This document shows positions 1 to 10,040 of a DNA stretch of 64,000 bases, piece after piece. The stretch lies in the NCBI RefSeq assembly GCF_024166365.1, contig NC_064831.1, positions 29,502,768 through 29,566,767 of the forward strand. Direction: 5' to 3'. Position 1 is the first letter of the stretch. Each line of letters starts with the position of its first letter. Made by a program: the position numbers and the translations under genes. The notes beneath the pieces were generated by a model that did no database searches, was not told the DNA's origin, and saw nothing but the letters and a program-made list of their open reading frames with translations. The DNA is from Elephas maximus indicus. Lineage: Eukaryota; Chordata; Mammalia; Proboscidea; Elephantidae.

Positions 1-560
1 TGTTTGCAGTAGTCAAGGAGACCAGAGCCTTGAATCCAAGAAAGCAGAAGCCGGGCCTGTTTGTCACCTCTGCATACCCGGTGTCCAGGATGGAGCCCGT
101 CGGTGTGTGTAGGGTGAATGAACCAATTCTGCCAGGACCAGGACTGGCCCTTGTGGATCTCTAGGCAGTGATCCTTACCCTGCCCCGCAAGAAGGACCCC
201 CGTCCCTGCCCAGGCTTCCCACCTGCCGTGTTTTCTGCCGTCCCTTGGGACGGGCACCAGCCTTCCAGGCCGCGCTTCCCCTGGGCCCCACACCCCGGTT
301 TTCCAGAGCGCCCTGCTGCAAGAACCAGTGTGTGTTAGGGCCCCCGATACCCTGAGTATTGACTCATCCCATGCATTTAAAGAGGAAAAGTTTCTTCTCG
401 AAAACGGGGGGATGGTGGGCAGCCTGTGCGATTCTGATGAGACTTTGTAAAGGCGTTTCCACAAGGGTAAAATCTTCTTTACTCCAAACAAAATAACAAG
501 CAGAACGTTTTTATTATTTCGTTTTCCGTGTAACAGTTTTGCTCTTCAATTTTATGTTTC
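1..560. other. SFRP2 upstream flank, no gene seen
   Basis: I see no coding region and no recognisable interspersed repeat here. The only motif worth noting is a consensus AP-1 type TGACTCA at about 360-366. The sequence grows CpG-rich toward 560. Distal promoter function is possible but not shown by the sequence alone. Confidence 0.5.
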
Positions 561-1075
561 TGATCTTTTAGAAGGGAAGGAGAGAGCACACCGCTTGAGC
601 CGGAGAGCCGGGCTGCTGAACTGTGGCTGCAGATTCGGGGTGAAACGAGGGTCCCCGAGGCGGCCCCGGGCAGGCAGGTCCTGGGAGGGAGCCGAGGGTT
701 CAGAGGCCGGGGCCTGCCGGCTTGCTGCTCCCCGGGACGTGAGCGTAAACTTCCAGATAGGGCCAAACAAACCCCGGCCCGGGCCCCGGTGGGGGCGGGG
801 TGGATTTCCCGCCGGGACTTGGCGCCTAGGCCGCTGGCAGCGTAACCCGAAGCCCGCGGCCCGCACGCTCTGGGGGGGGGCACGGGCAGGGCTTGTTTGT
901 TTGTTTGTTGCTGAAAGCAATCTGCGCAGCAGCATCTGGGGAGGGGTGCGGCCAGAATTTCTTTTCAGGGAGCGCGTGAGGAGTATTTTCAACGGAAAAC
1001 CGGACCAGAAGAGTAGTGACCAACCCTCCTCGGATTACTCTCCGCTGGCTCCTCCCTTCCATCCCCCACTTCTAG

Positions 1076-1091
1076 ATTTGCATAAAAAAGG
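1076..1091 (+). promoter_or_regulatory. SFRP2 core promoter: octamer overlapping TATA-like box
   Basis: A perfect POU octamer ATTTGCAT (1076-1083) runs directly into an A-rich TATA-like element (ATAAAAAA, 1082-1089). At the usual 25-30 base spacing, transcription would start near 1110-1118. That leaves a 5' UTR of about 255 bases, plausible for this gene. The start site is inferred from spacing and has no transcript support here. Confidence 0.6.
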
Positions 1092-1111
1092 CCAAGAAAA
1101 CTCTGGCTGTG

Positions 1112-1369
1112 CCCCAGCAGCGGCTCACTCTGCTCCCCCGGGTCGGAGTTCCCAGGAGCTGCGCGGCCGGGTTGCAGCACGAAGCCGAGCGGAGAGCGCT
1201 TCGTGCGCACGGGGCTTCTGGAGCTCGGCTTCCTCGCGCTCCAGCTACCGCCTTCCAGGCCCTCTAGCCGCGCCGAGCGGAGCGAACGGGCCCGGGACGA
1301 GCTCCGGCTCCGGCCGCCTCGCTCTTCCCCGGCTCCGTCCTGCCGCCCCCCGGGGGTCGCGCGCCCACA
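1112..1369 (+). other. SFRP2: SFRP2 5' UTR (start approximate)
   Basis: Very GC-rich leader between the TATA-like box and the ATG at 1370. A short upstream open frame begins at an ATG near 1203 but has no recognisable product. The SFRP2 ATG has an A at -3 (CACAATGC), a fair initiation context. Confidence 0.6.
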
Positions 1370-1871
1370 ATGCCGCAGGGCCCCTGCTCGCTGCTGCTGC
1401 TAGTCCTCGCCTCGCACTGCTGCCTGGGCTCGGCGCGGGGGCTCTTCCTCTTCGGCCAGCCCGACTTCTCCTACAAGCGCAGCAACTGCAAGCCCATCCC
1501 CGCCAACCTGCAGCTGTGCCACGGCATCGAGTACCAGAACATGCGGCTGCCCAACCTGCTGGGCCACGAGACCATGAAGGAGGTGCTGGAGCAGGCGGGC
1601 GCCTGGATCCCGCTAGTCATGAAGCAGTGCCACCCGGACACCAAGAAGTTCCTGTGCTCGCTTTTCGCCCCCGTCTGCCTCGACGACCTGGACGAGACCA
1701 TCCAGCCATGCCACTCGCTCTGCGTGCAGGTGAAGGACCGCTGCGCCCCTGTCATGTCCGCCTTCGGCTTCCCCTGGCCCGACATGCTCGAGTGTGACCG
1801 CTTCCCTCAGGACAACGACCTCTGCATCCCCCTCGCCAGCAGCGACCACCTCCTGCCGGCCACCGAGGAAG
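1370..1871 (+). CDS. SFRP2: SFRP2 coding exon 1 (signal peptide and CRD)
   Basis: Encodes residues 1-167 plus the first base of codon 168, so it holds the whole frizzled CRD. The donor reads G|GTAAGT with the intron starting at 1872. Reading on into the intron stays open to a stop at 1961-1963. Confidence 0.95.
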
Positions 1872-4800
1872 GTAAGTTCTCCTTCTTCTCACTCCTCCCC
1901 AGCTCCGCTGAAGCGCTCTTGGGGGATCCCCACGTTCCCACCGTTTCCCCCGCGCCCCCATAGCTGGGCGTCCCCACGGGAGTGCCAGTCCCGGGCCGAT
2001 TAGATCGTTTTCTTGCCCTGGTCTCTTACGGGATACGCCTGTGCCAAATTCGAGACCACTTACCTCCAGTTTGTCATTCCCTCCCCAAGTTTTACCGGTT
2101 GCTTTTTCTTAGGAGTAGTTAAAAAACAAAAACAAAAAAAAACGAAAGGCGTCAGTTCTTGATAGACATGCAATTAAAAAAAAAAGATGTTAGCGCTGCG
2201 GCCGCGCTTCTGAGCGTTGGAAGCGGCCCTGTGTGGTGGAGTCGGTGAGCACCCTGGCCAGAGGCTCCTCGCTCAGCTTCTTTCTGCACGTCCTTACCAC
2301 CGGATTGTAGTCACAGAAACGTTACTGTGAAGGCAGGGTAACCAAGATGCACAAACAGATAACCTTTGAAGGTATTTTTTGTCCTTTGCCAATTTAGGTT
2401 TTGGAAATAAAACGAGGACTGGCTGGAGAAGGAATCTAGAAAGGGCCGTGTTGAGTAATTTAGTATTGATTGAAACTGAACTGTTTGAGGTGTTTGAGGA
2501 AGAAATATGTCAATATGGCACAAAGGGAATCTCCAGGAATCATCTTTCTATGCACTGTCAGCTTTTGTCTTAGGAGTGGTTTTACTTAACTGGAGAAGAT
2601 CATGCAAAAAGAGTTTCCCCAGTTTTTAGGAAACAGAGGGAGAGTTGCTGTGCAAAACCATCAAAGCAATGAAAACCTCATGGGCTCTTGATATTCTTCC
2701 TGAAAGGAATACAATGCATCTGAGCTGATTTAGGTCCCCCTGGGATGGAACGGGGCTTCCTAATCCCTTTCAGAGCGTTCAGCAGCATCTCCCTTTCCAT
2801 CTCTAATTGTTTTCCTACAGCCATCATTAGTTAAGGAAAATGCAAAGTTGCTTAGCAATCTTTCCTGGCAGGCGCTGCGAGTTTGCAAACATCTTATTGG
2901 TTAGATTTCTAATTTATTGCAAATGTTTGGCATTTTTCAAACATCTGTCCAACATATACCAAAGACCAACCAATGCAGGTTAGTAATGTTTTATATACAT
3001 TCCTAGGAGCCCCTAATGGAAATGCTGTTTCTAAAGACAATTTTGTGTGTGTTGCTTTTGTTTTTCTTTCTTTCCACTATAGGCATCAACATCATACACT
3101 GTACGTTCCTCTAAAAAAAAAATCATTTTCTCACCTCAGAATAAAAGCTTATGTTCTTCGGAAGTTGCTCTTTTTGATTTTTCTAACTTGACAAATAACT
3201 TTTCTATTATTAGCCACAAAATTTTCTGTGAAAATTCAGTTTCATGTTAATGAGACTCTAATTTCACCTACATATTAAAAGACAGTATTCACACATTTAT
3301 AAACTGGAGAGGAGGAAGATGTTTTCCCTCCCTCCAGGAAATCGGACTTTTAGAAGAGCTTTTGGTGGGCACTCTGATAATTGTGCTAGGGCCAAATTCC
3401 TAGGTTTGGTCAGACCCCAGAGATGGTTTTGCTTCCTTTTAGTTAGCTTCAGGAAAAAGCTTTGGGTGTTTTCTTTTTTTAAGAGTTTGAAACAGGCAAA
3501 GAAGGGCAAGAAAAACCTGTAACAGGGAGCTCGTAGATCACAATGAAACAAACTCTGCTTAACCCAAGCACAAACGTGGCAGAAAGTACAAGGTGATACA
3601 GACCAGTCAGAACAGACTGGTGTAATTAGTGAGGTGGGTTTCCAAGGTGGAAATAGCCCATATGTGATCCTTACAACACTAGCCACCTCTCCCAGTCCAG
3701 ACTTGAAAATACCTGGAAATGACTCCCCAGAGGCACAGAGCTCTTCTAAAGAGCCCCGCAGAGGCTGGACTGCCCTGCAGCTGAGAGAGACAATCTTTCA
3801 GCCATATTTTATGGTTACTGCTTTTCTGAAATTCTTCAAGGGTCTTTGGTTCTTCTGGTATTTTCTCCTTAGAAGGGGCATGGAAATAAGTTCTTCAGAG
3901 ACTCAGTTTGTCCCAGGGGCAGAGAAGAAGAGATGAAGTCCTGCAACCTGTCCCAGTTAAAGCTGGCTACACACACCTGCATACCCCACCCGCAACTCCC
4001 TTTTTATTTGGGATTCACTGTTTATTAAACACACCGTCTAGGCATTCTCATTTTGCTCAACCAAAAATGAGTGGCATGGGAGACTTTCTGAGAAATGAGT
4101 GATCCTACTCGTATAAATGAGGTAGCAGCTGGGGTCACATATCACAGAGGACAATTGCCGCTCTCGCCTGGATAAAGCCCTTGAATTGTTTAAAACGCCA
4201 CCTGCTGTTTCCTTTTAAGCAAACTTACTAAAGACTCTTTTTCACATTTCCAGCTCCAAAGGTGTGTGAAGCCTGCAAAAATAAAAACGATGATGACAAT
4301 GACATAATGGAAACTCTTTGTAAAAATGATTTTGGTAAGTAATCACCACCACCAATTAAAGATTTCACATTCAGAAATTTTATTACCAGTAATAAAAACG
4401 AGTAGAATTTAAAGCTACAAATCATTAAAATATCAGTAGATAGAGGTTGGGTGACGTACAGTCACAGTTTACTTTGCTAAAATCATCTAATCTGCTCTAT
4501 CCTAGTTTCCTCCCGGCCTAGTTTTCAGTGTATCCTTAGGTGGCAGCCATTCTGTTAAACAGTCATCAAATAATGAGAATTATTAAGATTAAGTATTTTC
4601 AGTAGCACATTTTTAATCCCATTTTGTGTTCTTGACAACCAGCATAATCCTGGGCCATATTCTCCATAGTCACTTGGCATGTGCACCAGGGATGAAAACA
4701 TGTAAATCTTAGCCCCAGTTGGCCACAAATAAAAATTTACTCTGGTGCCAAACAGAAATATTTTCACTTTATTTATAACCCATAATGATTTGCAGCTCTG

Positions 4801-7800
4801 TGTTCCACCTCTATTGAATATGTCCAAGATGCTAATTAATAACTTGGGCAGGTTTTCTTAAATTTACAAGAAAAAAAATGATTGGCTTATTGAGAAGCCA
4901 CCTAACGTGGAGTTGAAACACCACCATACAGTCGTTTTTTAAAAGAAGTTCCTTACAAAGTTTTTATAAATAAGCCCAGACACATTAGCCACACTTTTGC
5001 AAATAGTAAAGAAAGAAAAAGAAATGTAACAAGATACATGGAACATGCATGACATGGTGACATTGCATCTGGGGACAAGAAGTAATGTGTGTGATGTTGC
5101 CCAAGTTCCATAAAGTGTAAATCACCACACTTGAAAGCACGTTCATAAGAAGGCGAGTTGGGGCCTTTGTCTGTGCGGGACTCCACAGTGCCTTACCTGC
5201 TAAATACAGAGTTGTGGAGAGACCAGGAACTCTGCTCAGGTTTCTCTGAAGCACACTTCATGCTTGCACTCCATTCAAAGGACTGGTACTTTTTGGTACG
5301 CTTTTAAAAGGCAGAAAGTTGAATTTTATCGGTAAACAGATATACGTCGAGGAATGCCTCACTACCCTCTCCTTACCTTCCCATCCCAGAATCTCAGGCC
5401 TAGTCGGGCCCCTGAAATCTGGGAACAATGTAATCACGGCTGCTACAGCTACCTTATAGCCCAGGTCTGTTCCAGGAAATGTTCTGGATCCACCCTTGTT
5501 GTCTGGTCCAGAACAGCCATAGTCATAGCTTTAGGAAAAGGCTTCACACTGCTGACAAAGGCGGAAAGAAAGAAGAGGTAGTGTAAATCCTAACCAATCA
5601 TTTCCCTCAGGAAGAACCACCAGTGGGGATGGTGGTGGTGTTAGGTGTCGTCGAGTCAATTTCTGACTCAGAATGAACCACTGCCCAGTCCTGCACCATC
5701 CTCACAATTGTTGCTCTGTTTGAGCCCATTGTTGGCAGCCACTGTGTCCGTCCATCCAGTGGGGATGACAGGTTCCATACATCTGTGTTCAAACATACAC
5801 AACTCTTAAATTAAAAGTTGAGGGTGAGGCACATCAGCAGCAGATAACTCCCAAATCACCAGAGCCTGCCAAAACATAGTTCTCAGCTTCCATACTGCAA
5901 GACTTGCTTAAGCACGAGATAGAAAGATATAATTTTAATATGATTTATATAAAATTTCATATAAAACATCATTTTTTTCTGGTAGCTTATGTCCTTTACA
6001 CTAGATTGAATACAAATCTCTCTCCTGACTTCCATGAAAAAGTTGGTTATTATACCATGGTGCTCCAAAGCAGTTGGATTTAGGGGACTCAGACACACAC
6101 GGTGCTAGCTTTACAGAAGGCCTCCTTTCCAAGGATGTCCCATCAGGACCTGGCCAAAAAATGGTTGTATATGTGAATGTGCCCTCATGTTCTCTCTCTT
6201 TAGAGGCAGAAAACCCTTCACAACAACATGGAGGTCATCACATTGAAGGTAGTAAGTACATGCAGGTACCTCACAAGCTTTGTGTTCTATTGCCCCACAC
6301 TCATTTTGACCCATAAAGGGAAAATGAAGCTGAATTTCAAGAAGTGCATCATTTACGCCTGTTCTATACATTGCCTGTGTTCTTAGGGAGTGATGAAGGG
6401 GTAGAAGGGACACATGTAGAAACCAAGTTTATTTAATTTGAATCATCCATGAAAACATCATACCCTTCCTTCCCAACTCTTGAAGTACAGAGGTGCCAGA
6501 GTGGTCAGAACTGCCCTCTAGTGTACACACCCTCTTGTTAGACCAGAAAGGATCATCACCTCTGTCTCCTAACAGATCCTACATCCCCATTCCAGGGCAG
6601 GAAAAGGTATTTTTGGACTCTGATTCCCTGTATTTGGTCCCAGCCAAAAACCCAGGTAGGAAATCCCAGGTGTCTTCCTGTGGTAAACTTTTGTAAAGTT
6701 AGTTAATTTAGAGCTAGAGAAAGATGAGGCCTAGCCCTTCCCCCAGGTTAAAAGTGGTGATTTTTATGATGTTGGAAGCTCGAAATTGTTTCATCTGACC
6801 AGGTGACATCTTGCACAAGCCGAATCTGCTATAAACAAGGTTCCTAGGTAATGTGTAATCAGTTTGCTTCTCCTGCCATTATGTCTTCCAGCACCCCAGC
6901 CACCTATACAGATACTGAAGGAACATGTGATATTTCCACATGGCTTTTCCATGGCTTAAGTCTCATAAGCTCTGACAACTCAGTACTACAGTTCAAATGC
7001 AAAGCAGACAAAACCATGGTTGGTCAGCTGACAGCATCTTTGACTTACCTGGTTGAGCTTCTCTCATTTCCTGGTTGAGTGACTGGACGAGCCATGCTTA
7101 GTCAAATTCCCTTGTGGTTAAAGTGCTCGGCTATTAACCAACAGATTGGCTGTTCAAACCCACCAGCTGCTCCATGGGAGAAAGATGTGGCAGTCTGCTT
7201 CGTAAGATTACAGTCTTAGAAAACCCTGTGGGGCAGTTCTGCTCTGTCCTGTAGGGTCGCTATGAGTTGGAATCAACTTGACAGCAAGTACTGTGTTGTT
7301 TAAATTAGCGTTCAAGTGTTCGTACAACTGCTTTGGGGTTTTCTTTTTTATCTCCTTTTGCCGTCAAGTCGATTCCAACTCATAGGCACCCGCTAGGACA
7401 GAGTAGAACTGCTCCATAAGGTTTCCAAGCTGCAGCCTTCATGGAGGAGCCCTGCTGGCACAGCGGGTAAGAACTCAGCTGCTGGCTAAAAGGTTAGCGG
7501 TTTGACTTCAGCTGCTCCCTGGAAGCTCTATAGGGCAGTTCTACCCTGTCCTATAGTGTCACTGTGAGTCAGAATCGACTCAGTTTGGTTTGGTTTCTTG
7601 GAATCTTTCTGGAAGCTGACTGCCACATCTTTCTCCCATGGAGCAGTTGGTAGGTTCCAACCACCAGCCTTTCAGTTACCAGCCGAGAGCTTAACCGCTG
7701 CTCCACCAGGGCTCCTTGTAAATTACTAAACATCTCTGTATTTAAGATTCTTCATGTATTAACAAGAGATTTTAACTCTGATCCTTTCCAACCTTAAAAT

Positions 7801-9172
7801 TCGGTCCTTTCCCTGCCTTCGTGGAGTCTTGAAATTTAATGCCAGCATCCATGTTTGTCGGGTTTTCTTTCTCAGAGAATACCGTTTGTGACTATAAAAT
7901 GTGTCTTTTATAGCCAACCACTTACTTTTGGTCTTAGCATTCTAATGAGTTTACATATACATTTTGGAAACGGAACATACATGTCTGTAAACTCCTTGGC
8001 CTTGAATAGGCAGATGATAACATGACGATGAGGTATTCAAAAAAACACTTTTACAGCTAAACATGTTGTGCTCTTAAAAAAGAGTCTTGCATATTTTTTT
8101 TTTCTCCTAGTTACTTTACCAAATCAAATGCAGCTGTGAGATCAATTCTCCGTCCCTGTAATCTGTTCTCTAGAAAACAATGATTGTGTAATACGATTTC
8201 CTTACAGGTTTGTCCAAAAACCTCTCCGACGTAATAAATTGAGTTTAAAGTTTACGGCCACAGAAGGATCGAGTTTCACCTAAGAGGCAGGCATTTCTTT
8301 TCATGCTGGCGTTTCCAATAGGGCAGTCATTTGTTGGGGAGAGCGGGAACCACATGCAACCTATGTAAAAACACAAGGGCAAGGAAACAAGAAGAAAAGT
8401 TAATTGAGTCCTGCAATGGGAAAGCGTTTTGAAAGAATGGCTGATTGGAAACAAAGTGCCTGACAGACTCTTTGAGGTTTTAGAAATGGAGCCACCTGCT
8501 GCCCCCAGCTCCCAACCCCCTATCTGCAGCCTCTGACAGTTTCATAGCTTGTCTTCCCTCCCCCAGGCCAAGTCACACAAATAGGGAGTAGGCTGGGGTG
8601 AGGAAGGCTCCCTATTTATTGTTGTTAGGTGCAGCGGAGTCCATTTCAACTCATAGTGACCGTATGTGGTACAGTAGAACCACCTCATAGGGTTTTCTAG
8701 ATTGTAATCTTTACAGAAGCAGAAAGGCAGGTCTTTCTCCCAAAGTCCCACTGGGTGGGTTCAAACCACCACATAACTGAGCGCTTAACGGTTGCACTAC
8801 CAGGTCTCCTACTTACATCCCCTGTTATAACTGGCATGATGCTTTCTGCTGTCTCTTGTTTTCATAGCGCTGAAAATAAAAGTGAAGGAGATAACTTACA
8901 TCAACCGAGATACCAAAATCATCCTGGAGACCAAGAGCAAGACCATTTACAAGCTGAACGGTGTGTCTGAAAGGGACCTGAAGAAATCGGTGCTGTGGCT
9001 CAAAGACAGCTTGCAGTGCACCTGCGAGGAGATGAATGACATCAACGCGCCCTATCTGGTCATGGGACAGAAGCAGGGCGGGGAGCTGGTGATCACCTCG
9101 GTGAAGCGGTGGCAGAAGGGCCAGAGAGAGTTCAAGCGCATGTCCCGCAGCATCCGCAAGCTGCAGTGCTAG
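1370..9172 (+). CDS. SFRP2: Secreted frizzled-related protein 2, join(1370..1871, 4254..4334, 8868..9172)
   Basis: SFRP2 is a secreted modulator of Wnt signalling: its frizzled-like cysteine-rich domain binds Wnt ligands outside the cell, and its netrin-like domain binds heparin-type partners. The spliced frame is 888 bases, giving 295 aa, the normal family length. An N-terminal hydrophobic signal peptide (residues 1-about 24, Leu-rich core, small residues near SARG) is followed by a CRD with ten cysteines at 40, 50, 87, 96, 103, 114, 118, 125, 142 and 152. The NTR module follows with cysteines at 172, 175, 190, 245, 247 and the terminal residue 295. Exon 2 encodes an acidic KNKNDDDND linker. 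Both introns are phase 1 with GTAAGT donors and pyrimidine-rich AG acceptors. No stop, frameshift or missing cysteine is visible, so the gene looks functional. The start was chosen because it begins the signal peptide and matches the family. Identification is by recognition of near-identity to mammalian SFRP2. Confidence 0.97.
1872..4253 (+). other. SFRP2: SFRP2 intron 1
   Basis: The intron is 2,382 bases, from GTAAGT to a TTTCCAG acceptor. I recognise no SINE, LINE or LTR copy in it, in contrast to intron 2. It holds a short A-rich tract near 2125-2150 and an AT-rich block at about 2820-2960 with a near-palindromic GTTGCTTAGCAAT (2847-2859, RFX-like). No coding exon is apparent inside. Confidence 0.8.
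4254..4334 (+). CDS. SFRP2: SFRP2 coding exon 2 (CRD-NTR linker)
   Basis: An 81-base exon bounded by TTTCCAG and G|GTAAGT. It completes codon 168 and runs to the first base of codon 195. It supplies NTR cysteines 172, 175 and 190 and the acidic linker. Its length is a multiple of three and both ends are phase 1, so it is symmetrical. Confidence 0.95.
5632..5755 (-). mobile_element. 5'-truncated RTE LINE 3' end with 12-bp TSD
   Basis: On the - strand this is the terminal part of the afrotherian RTE, seen here as its T/G-rich tail, 'gtgtcgtcgagtca' and 'gagcccattgtt' segments. It is flanked by a perfect 12-base direct repeat CCAGTGGGGATG at 5620-5631 and 5756-5767. That repeat marks a real, severely truncated retrotransposition event rather than degraded debris. 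Confidence 0.85.
7105..7293 (+). mobile_element. AfroSINE
   Basis: The tRNA-like head survives as TGTGGTTAAAGTGC (A-box-like) and GGCTGTTCAAACCC (B-box-like). The body has the standard 'gggcagttctgctctg' block and the tail has 'gtcgctatgagttgg'. The copy is moderately diverged. Confidence 0.85.
7357..7722 (-). mobile_element. AfroSINE (-) interrupted by a second AfroSINE (+) at about 7441-7594
   Basis: The - strand copy starts with its RTE-like tail at 7357-7440 and resumes at about 7600 with the body and tRNA-like head, ending at 'ccaccagggctcc'. Between them sits an opposite-strand copy with its own head (GGAGCCCTGCTGGC) and tail, ending in TTTGGTTTGGTTT. This is a SINE-in-SINE insertion inside intron 2. 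Confidence 0.8.
8618..8812 (-). mobile_element. AfroSINE next to the SFRP2 exon 3 acceptor
   Basis: A - strand SINE with a GTTGTTAGGTGC tail at its left end and a tRNA-like head ending near 8812 (GCACTACCAGGTCTCC). Its right edge is about 55 bases from the first base of exon 3, so the branch point region of the intron lies right beside SINE sequence. Confidence 0.85.
8868..9172 (+). CDS. SFRP2: SFRP2 coding exon 3 (NTR domain)
   Basis: Encodes residues 195-295, most of the netrin-like domain, with cysteines 245, 247 and C-terminal 295. It ends in a TAG at 9170-9172. The first codon is completed across the phase 1 junction (G|CG, Ala). The basic C-terminal stretch (KRWQKGQREFKR...) fits the heparin-binding character of the family. 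Confidence 0.96.
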
Positions 9173-9410
9173 TTCCGGCGCCCACGCGCGGCTCCCTACA
9201 GCCGGCTCCAGAACTGGGCTGACCGTTCCCATTCCGGGACTCAGCTCTCAGATTCCCCGGCACAGTCCCTGCAGCTCCAATCCCAGCTAGGAGCTTCCCC
9301 CTGCCTTTTGCACGTTTGCACCCCCAGCATCTCCTGAGTTGTAAGACCCCAGGAAGGGATAGCTGTTTTCACCTAAGGAAAAACTCAAATCTTGTAGACA
9401 TATTCAAACC

Positions 9411-9416
9411 AATAAA
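9411..9416 (+). terminator. Candidate poly(A) signal AATAAA
   Basis: A perfect hexamer 239 bases after the stop; use would give a short SFRP2 3' UTR. Confidence 0.4.
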
Positions 9417-9764
9417 ATCATGAATATTTTTATGAAGTATTAAAATAGCTCACTTTAAACTTTAAAAGCTAGTGTTGAATAGGTGCAACTATGACTTGGG
9501 TCTGATTTTTTTTTTCTTTTCCTATTTGGATCAGCTGGTTTTCACTCACACTGGGGTTGCCCTAACAGGCAGATATCTTCGTTTTTCTATGTGGCCCGGA
9601 CAGTTGTGGGTCACAAACCCCGTTGAGATAAAGCTGGCTGTTATCTCAACATCTCTCTCTGCTCCAGTCTGAGACTTGGTGTCTAAGTCTTAGCACAACT
9701 CACTTGTCATTTTACACCCTAGTTGGGAACTTAGAACTATTGCATGTATCACATTTCCAGCTAC

Positions 9765-9770
9765 AATAAA
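9765..9770 (+). terminator. Candidate poly(A) signal AATAAA
   Basis: A second perfect hexamer, giving a longer 3' UTR. I have no basis for ranking it above the first or above a non-canonical distal signal near 10.0 kb. Confidence 0.4.
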
Positions 9771-10040
9771 TACTTCCATTGATAAGAAAGTACATTAAGC
9801 ATTAATCATAGCGTGAATTCTTTAAAGGATGAAACATAAATTTTATAATTGACCTGAGTACCTTATGCTTTGTTTCAAACACTTTTTACTTAATTTTGCA
9901 AATTAAACCATTGTAGCTTACCTGTAATATACATAGTAGTTTACCTTCAAAAGTTGTAAAAATATTGCTTTAACCAACTCTGTAAATATTTCAGATAAAC
10001 AGTATATTCTTGTATATAAACTTTACCTCCTGTTTTACCT

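Larger units (their letters stand above)
560..1960. promoter_or_regulatory. CpG island over SFRP2 promoter and exon 1
   Basis: The stretch is strikingly rich in G+C and in undepleted CpG compared with the AT-rich DNA on both sides. It spans the proximal promoter, the 5' UTR, all of coding exon 1 and the start of intron 1. A GC box (GGGGGCGGGG, 791-800, Sp1-type) and an NF-kB-like GGATTTCCC at about 802-810 lie inside. The SFRP2 CpG island is well known to be methylated and silenced in human tumours; that is family knowledge, not seen here. The island keeps many reading frames open on both strands, and none of them looks real apart from SFRP2. Confidence 0.85.
4335..8867 (+). other. SFRP2: SFRP2 intron 2
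   Basis: The intron is 4,533 bases, ending in a good polypyrimidine tract and TTTTCATAG. It contains a short RTE 3' fragment (5632-5755), AfroSINEs at about 7105-7293 and 7357-7722, and an AfroSINE at 8618-8812 just upstream of exon 3. The rest (4335-5631, 5768-7100, 7723-8617) shows no repeat or exon that I can identify. Confidence 0.8.
9173..10040 (+). other. SFRP2: SFRP2 3' UTR (end uncertain)
   Basis: AT-rich sequence free of recognisable repeats follows the stop. Poly(A) signal candidates AATAAA lie at 9411-9416 and 9765-9770. The block at about 9890-10040 (with TGTAAATAT and TTGTATATAAACTTT) looks like the conserved distal 3' UTR as I remember it from other mammals, so the long form probably reaches about 10.0 kb. 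The exact cleavage site cannot be fixed from sequence alone. Confidence 0.6.

Noticed and set aside
595..1797. A 400-codon + strand open frame across the SFRP2 promoter and exon 1
   Set aside because: It is in a different frame from SFRP2, has a low-complexity R/G/P/A-rich composition and owes its openness to the CpG island.
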